Shown piece by piece: positions 24,971 to 27,978 of a DNA stretch of 27,978 bases (within the stretch, counting starts at the first letter, position 1; every line of letters begins with the position of its first letter). Both the position numbers and the translations under genes were made by a program. Source of the DNA: an uncultured Veillonella sp. (lineage in GTDB: Bacteria; Bacillota; Negativicutes; Veillonellales; Veillonellaceae); NCBI GenBank assembly GCA_900550175.1, contig URQX01000008.1:1-27978 (forward strand), given 5' to 3'. The notes under the pieces are model-generated. The model made no database searches. It had not been told where the DNA came from and saw only the letters and a program-made list of their open reading frames with translations.

Positions 24971-25492
24971 ATGGATATAATATTCTCTTTGTTGCCTGTA
25001 GAAAAAATAAATGAAGATAAAAGTTTAGATTTACGAGAAATTCAACAGATATATAATTTCCTTTTAACTAATGACTATTATATGTCTGATGATTATGGGG
25101 TAATAAATAAGTTATTTCAAACGATGATTTTAAACAATAGTTGGGATCCCAAAATGGCACTCAGATACTTTGACTATTTATGTTTTCTAAGTTGGGAATA
25201 TGAAGCTATCATTGTTAGAGATCTTCTATTAGATAATCATGTTAGCTTAGCTGGTGAATTTTGTTTAGAAACAGAATTAGTAAAAAATGGACTAAGTTAT
25301 TTTAGAGATGATGCTATTTGGAGAGGAAAAGATTATTATAATGACACTATTCCAGCATCTATGTCTGAATGGGCCATTTATTATGATAAACAAGATCAAA
25401 GGTTTCATAAAGTGAAGCCGTCAATGATAGAAAAGATTATTATTGAGGTAATTGATGCTGAAAAGGGTATTTATATGATTGAAAAAAGATAA
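24971..25492 (+). CDS. Hypothetical 173-residue protein, AT-rich
   Basis: I do not recognise this protein. It is acidic and aromatic-rich (many Tyr, Trp and Phe), with no signal peptide or membrane helix, so it is probably cytosolic. It looks mostly helical in the first 110 residues (LREIQQIYNFLLTN, MALRYFDYLCFLSWEYEAI) with a possible beta-rich end (SMIEKIIIEVIDAEKGIYMI). GAGG at 24961-24964 precedes the ATG. Base composition is visibly more AT-rich than the neighbours and it uses codons rare in them (ATA for Ile, AGA for Arg), which hints at acquisition. It sits alone between the recO terminator and a new promoter. Size and composition resemble orphan immunity proteins of toxin systems, but no toxin gene adjoins it, so that idea is weak. 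Confidence 0.7.
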   Translation: MDIIFSLLPVEKINEDKSLDLREIQQIYNFLLTNDYYMSDDYGVINKLFQTMILNNSWDPKMALRYFDYLCFLSWEYEAIIVRDLLLDNHVSLAGEFCLETELVKNGLSYFRDDAIWRGKDYYNDTIPASMSEWAIYYDKQDQRFHKVKPSMIEKIIIEVIDAEKGIYMIEKR

Positions 25493-25519
25493 TCCAAATA
25501 GACATATGTACATCTGTAG

Positions 25520-25549
25520 TTGACACCTTTGATAACAATTATTTATAAT
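25520..25549 (+). promoter_or_regulatory. Promoter of the DUF3100 carrier operon
   Basis: A perfect TTGACA at 25520-25525 and a perfect TATAAT at 25544-25549 are 18 bases apart; the start falls near 25556. A 10-base AT-only inverted repeat (25544-25553 with 25559-25568) spans the -10 box and start site. TAGGAGGT at 25577-25584 is a near-perfect ribosome site. Confidence 0.75.
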
Positions 25550-25588
25550 ATAATAATGTTATATTATATGTTTTTATAGGAGGTCATT

Positions 25589-26392
25589 ATGCAGCTTTTG
25601 GGAAATCTCAAAATACATTTTCTAGCGCTCGTATTAACTGTAGTCGCTGAATTTATAGGCATAAAAAAACTAGGTCCCGTTGTATTATTGCCATTATTGT
25701 ACACATTGGTTCTAGGTTTATTAATTTCTATTCCTAAGTTTAAAATTCTTACTATTAAACAGATGGAAAAATCCGCAGATTATATTGGTATTGCCGTTAT
25801 GATCTTGATGGTAAAAGTAGGTTTAGGTATCGGTCCAAATCTTGGTATTCTTACAAGTGCAGGCTGGGCATTGTTATTACAAGAGCTTGGTCATTTCTTT
25901 GGTACTATTGTATTTGGTTTACCTGTGGCATTATTAGTTGGTATGCGACGCGAAGCAGTAGGTGCTTGTTACTCTGTAGACCGTGAGCCGAATGTAGCAA
26001 TTATTATCGACAAATTTGGCTTTAGCTCTCCTGAGGGCCGTGGTGTTATGGGCATGTACATCTGTGGTGTTCTTATCGGTGCTATGTGGTCCTCCGTATT
26101 GGCTGGTATGTTAGCACAATCTGGATGGTTCCATCCATTGGCATTAGCTATGGGCGCTGGCGTAGGTAGTGCTAGTATGATGGCTGCCGCTACGGCTCCA
26201 ATCATTGCAGTATATCCAGATTACGAACAACAAATTATGGCTCTTGCAGGGGCTGCAAACTTGTTGACTACCGTTCTAGGCGTATACTTTGGCCTATTTG
26301 TTTCTTTACCAGTTATGGAAAAAACATACAACTTCTTTACAGGTCGTACCCGTGAACAGGATTTAGCAGAGGAGGCAGCAAATCATGAGTAA
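25589..26392 (+). CDS. DUF3100-like multi-pass membrane protein (carrier large part)
   Basis: This 267-residue protein is highly hydrophobic with about seven or eight membrane helices and a short charged C-terminal tail (TREQDLAEEAANHE). It looks like the DUF3100 family of uncharacterised membrane proteins. A Gly/Ala-rich helix (MGAGVGSASMMAAATAP, near residues 191-207) and an internal REPNVAIIIDKFGFSSPEGRG loop resemble substrate or ion sites of secondary carriers, which is inference. It is well expressed to judge by a consensus promoter and a strong ribosome site. The next gene, another small membrane protein, starts inside its last eight bases, so the two are likely made together as parts of one transporter. 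Confidence 0.75.
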   Translation: MQLLGNLKIHFLALVLTVVAEFIGIKKLGPVVLLPLLYTLVLGLLISIPKFKILTIKQMEKSADYIGIAVMILMVKVGLGIGPNLGILTSAGWALLLQELGHFFGTIVFGLPVALLVGMRREAVGACYSVDREPNVAIIIDKFGFSSPEGRGVMGMYICGVLIGAMWSSVLAGMLAQSGWFHPLALAMGAGVGSASMMAAATAPIIAVYPDYEQQIMALAGAANLLTTVLGVYFGLFVSLPVMEKTYNFFTGRTREQDLAEEAANHE

Positions 26393-26846
26393 AAGCGAAA
26401 AATTAACACAATTTGTCATCGTTATTTGTATTGCTGCTATCATCACTGCAGTAGGTAATGTAATGGATGGTAAACATCTATTTAGCGATAGCTTAGTTGG
26501 TGTAGCTATCTTAGCAGTTCTTGCTACGATTGGTGCTTTAATCTCTTATTTGCCATATGCCAATAAATTACCTATGGTATTCTGGGTTTCCTTAGTCGGT
26601 GTTGTTGCATCCTTACCAGGTATGCCTGGTCAAGAATGGATTATAGCTAAAACTAGCCAAGTTACATTTCTTGCTACTACAACACCAGTACTTGCTTATG
26701 CAGGTTTATCCTTAGGGAAAGACCTTGGTGCATTCCGTCGATTATCTTGGCGCATTATTCCTGTTGCACTAGCTGTAACAGCAGGTACTTTCATCTGTGC
26801 AACAGCATTAGCACAATTAGTACTTCATTTAGAAGGTTTAATTTAA
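26385..26846 (+). CDS. Small membrane protein, partner of the DUF3100-like carrier
   Basis: This 153-residue, very hydrophobic protein has four or five membrane helices (about residues 8-26, 36-58, 63-80, 93-110, 122-147). I do not recognise a named family. It starts inside the previous gene (ATG in the CATGAGTAA overlap) with GAGGAGG at 26369-26375, a classic coupled start. The combined length of the pair, 420 residues and about twelve helices, is that of a typical single-chain secondary transporter, so a split carrier is a fair inference. The downstream M20 hydrolase suggests a substrate such as an N-acyl or aminobenzoyl amino acid. Confidence 0.72.
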   Translation: MSKSEKLTQFVIVICIAAIITAVGNVMDGKHLFSDSLVGVAILAVLATIGALISYLPYANKLPMVFWVSLVGVVASLPGMPGQEWIIAKTSQVTFLATTTPVLAYAGLSLGKDLGAFRRLSWRIIPVALAVTAGTFICATALAQLVLHLEGLI

Positions 26847-26885
26847 TACTAAATCATAATGTTAGATGTCTAAATTATGTTAAGA

Positions 26886-26891
26886 TATAAT
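26886..26891 (+). promoter_or_regulatory. Possible -10 box upstream of the M20 hydrolase gene
   Basis: A perfect TATAAT lies here, but the matching -35 (TTAGAT at 26862-26867) is weak and part of the palindrome TTAGATGTCTAA (26862-26873). If active, transcription would start near 26898 with a leader of about 80 bases. Confidence 0.35.
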
Positions 26892-26936
26892 TATAGATTT
26901 ATATTTTAGAAGATATCTATTTATCATGATGACATG

Positions 26937-26964
26937 ATCGACCGTATTTTATACGGTCGATTTT
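26937..26964 (+). terminator. Hairpin just upstream of the M20 gene ribosome site
   Basis: An 11-pair perfect stem, ATCGACCGTAT (26937-26947) with ATACGGTCGAT (26951-26961), closes a TTT loop and is followed by only four T (26961-26964). It can be a weak terminator of the carrier genes, a processing or attenuation site, or both. It ends just before AAAGGAGA at 26967-26974, the ribosome site of the next gene. Confidence 0.6.
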
Positions 26965-26978
26965 ATAAAGGAGATAGT

Positions 26979-27978
26979 ATGGGCCGTATGACAAAGGAAG
27001 AAGTAAAACAACGTGTTTGTAAAGCTATTGTTGATGCACAACCGCGTTTACGAGAATTAGCTGAATCTATTATGGCTGAACCTGAGTTGGGTTTTAAAGA
27101 GGTAAAAACCTCTAAAAAGGTTCAAGCTATGTTTGATGAACTTGGCATTTCTTATACTACAGGGCATGCATTGACAGGTGTAAAAGGTAGAATGAAAGGC
27201 CGAGATAGTAAATATACAGTTGCTATGATCGGTGAGCTAGATGCCATTCTCTGTCCTCGCCATCCTCGTGCCGATGATTTAACAGGGGCTGCTCATTGCT
27301 GTGGTCATAATGTACAAATTACTAATATGTTTGCCGTAGCTATAGGCCTACAAGCAGTGATGGACGAATTAGCAGGCGATGTTGTACTATTTGCTGTTCC
27401 TGCAGAGGAAATGATTGAAATTGATTACCGCAATAAATTGCGTGAACAAGGTAAACTTAAGTATATGGGTGGCAAGCAACAGCTTATCTATGAAGGTGCT
27501 TTTGACGATATCGATATGGCTATGCAAATGCATGTGGAGACTGCCAAAAATCCAGCTGGTGAAATGGGGCTAGGTAGTACCTCTAATGGTTTCGTATCTA
27601 AGCTGATTGAATATCACGGCAAGGTGGCTCATGCGGCTCAAGCACCTCATGAAGGTATCAATGCTCTTAATGCTGCTTTGATGGGTGTTATGGGAGTTAA
27701 CTCCATTCGTGAAACTTTCAAAGAAAGCGATTATTTCAGATTCCACCCAATTATTAATCAAGGTGGTACATTGGTAAACTGTGTGCCGGATTATGTTCAG
27801 GTTGAAAGCTATGTGCGTGCCTCTAATATTGAAGCTATTGTAGATGGTAACCATCGTGTAAACAGGGCATTAAAAGCGGGTGGCGATGCAGTAGGGGCTA
27901 CATGTGTTATCAACGACCTACCAGGCTATTTACCGATGCGTAATGATGAACGTATGAATACTCTATTACGTGAAAATT
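26979..27978 (+). CDS. M20 family amidohydrolase, AbgB-like (partial, runs off window)
   Basis: The frame stays open to the window edge, giving 333 codons with no stop, so the 3' end is missing. The ATG at 26979 has AAAGGAGA at good distance; an ATG nine bases later is a less likely start. Features of M20 metallopeptidases/amidohydrolases are present: VAMIGELDAIL (83-91), AAHCCGHNVQ with metal-site C108 and H110, the catalytic glutamate pair E143-E144 in VPAEEM, and a lid/dimerisation domain opening with HGKVAHAAQAPHEGINALNAA. GHN in place of GHD matches the p-aminobenzoyl-glutamate hydrolase subunit B type (AbgB). No AbgA-like partner is seen. It probably hydrolyses an amide bond of an imported N-acyl or aminobenzoyl amino acid; the exact substrate is unknown. 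Confidence 0.85.
   Translation, partial: MGRMTKEEVKQRVCKAIVDAQPRLRELAESIMAEPELGFKEVKTSKKVQAMFDELGISYTTGHALTGVKGRMKGRDSKYTVAMIGELDAILCPRHPRADDLTGAAHCCGHNVQITNMFAVAIGLQAVMDELAGDVVLFAVPAEEMIEIDYRNKLREQGKLKYMGGKQQLIYEGAFDDIDMAMQMHVETAKNPAGEMGLGSTSNGFVSKLIEYHGKVAHAAQAPHEGINALNAALMGVMGVNSIRETFKESDYFRFHPIINQGGTLVNCVPDYVQVESYVRASNIEAIVDGNHRVNRALKAGGDAVGATCVINDLPGYLPMRNDERMNTLLREN

Noticed and set aside
1..27978. CRISPR arrays, insertion sequences, prophage genes, rRNA and ordinary tRNA genes
   Set aside because: No regularly spaced repeats, transposase or integrase motifs, or tRNA cloverleaf apart from the tmRNA were seen on either strand.

Overview
The window looks like chromosome from a low-GC, diderm Firmicute of the Negativicutes, most likely Veillonella or a close relative. 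The genes have an AT-rich Firmicute style with AGGAGG-type ribosome binding sites. Firmicute gene order is kept (pcrA-ligA-gatCAB; phoH-ybeY-era-recO), yet the window also holds a lipoprotein-anchored RND efflux pair of the kind used by cells with two membranes. The genus call is an inference from protein style and gene order, with no database search behind it. Every gene is on the + strand. I see no transposase, integrase, CRISPR array, rRNA or ordinary tRNA.

Region 1 (1-3615) is the trans-translation and biotin region. smpB is followed by a terminator and then a three-gene biotin operon: a small membrane protein resembling an ECF-type substrate-binding component, then bioW and bioF. Its promoter carries two BirA-operator-like inverted repeats. 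The tmRNA gene ssrA follows, with a consensus promoter, encoded tag AEENFALAA, encoded CCA end and a strong terminator. SmpB and its RNA partner are thus separated only by the biotin operon.

Region 2 (3616-8312) is an RND multidrug efflux operon made of a lipoprotein adaptor and an AcrB-type pump. It has its own promoter, an upstream palindrome and a strong terminator. No outer-membrane channel gene is nearby.

Region 3 (8313-17047) is housekeeping: a family II pyrophosphatase, the PcrA helicase, NAD-dependent DNA ligase, and the complete GatCAB amidotransferase that makes Gln-tRNA and/or Asn-tRNA indirectly.

Region 4 (17048-24948) starts with a small unknown membrane protein and two different radical SAM proteins. 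It continues with phoH, ybeY, era, a CNNM/CBS/CorC membrane protein and recO, most of them tightly packed or overlapping. Several promoters here are extended -10 elements of the form TGNTATAAT.

Region 5 (24949-27978) is the least conventional part. It has an AT-rich 173-residue protein of unknown function, then a two-gene membrane carrier (a DUF3100-like protein plus a small overlapping partner), then an M20 amidohydrolase resembling AbgB that runs off the window. The last three may form a system that imports and hydrolyses an N-acyl or aminobenzoyl amino acid.
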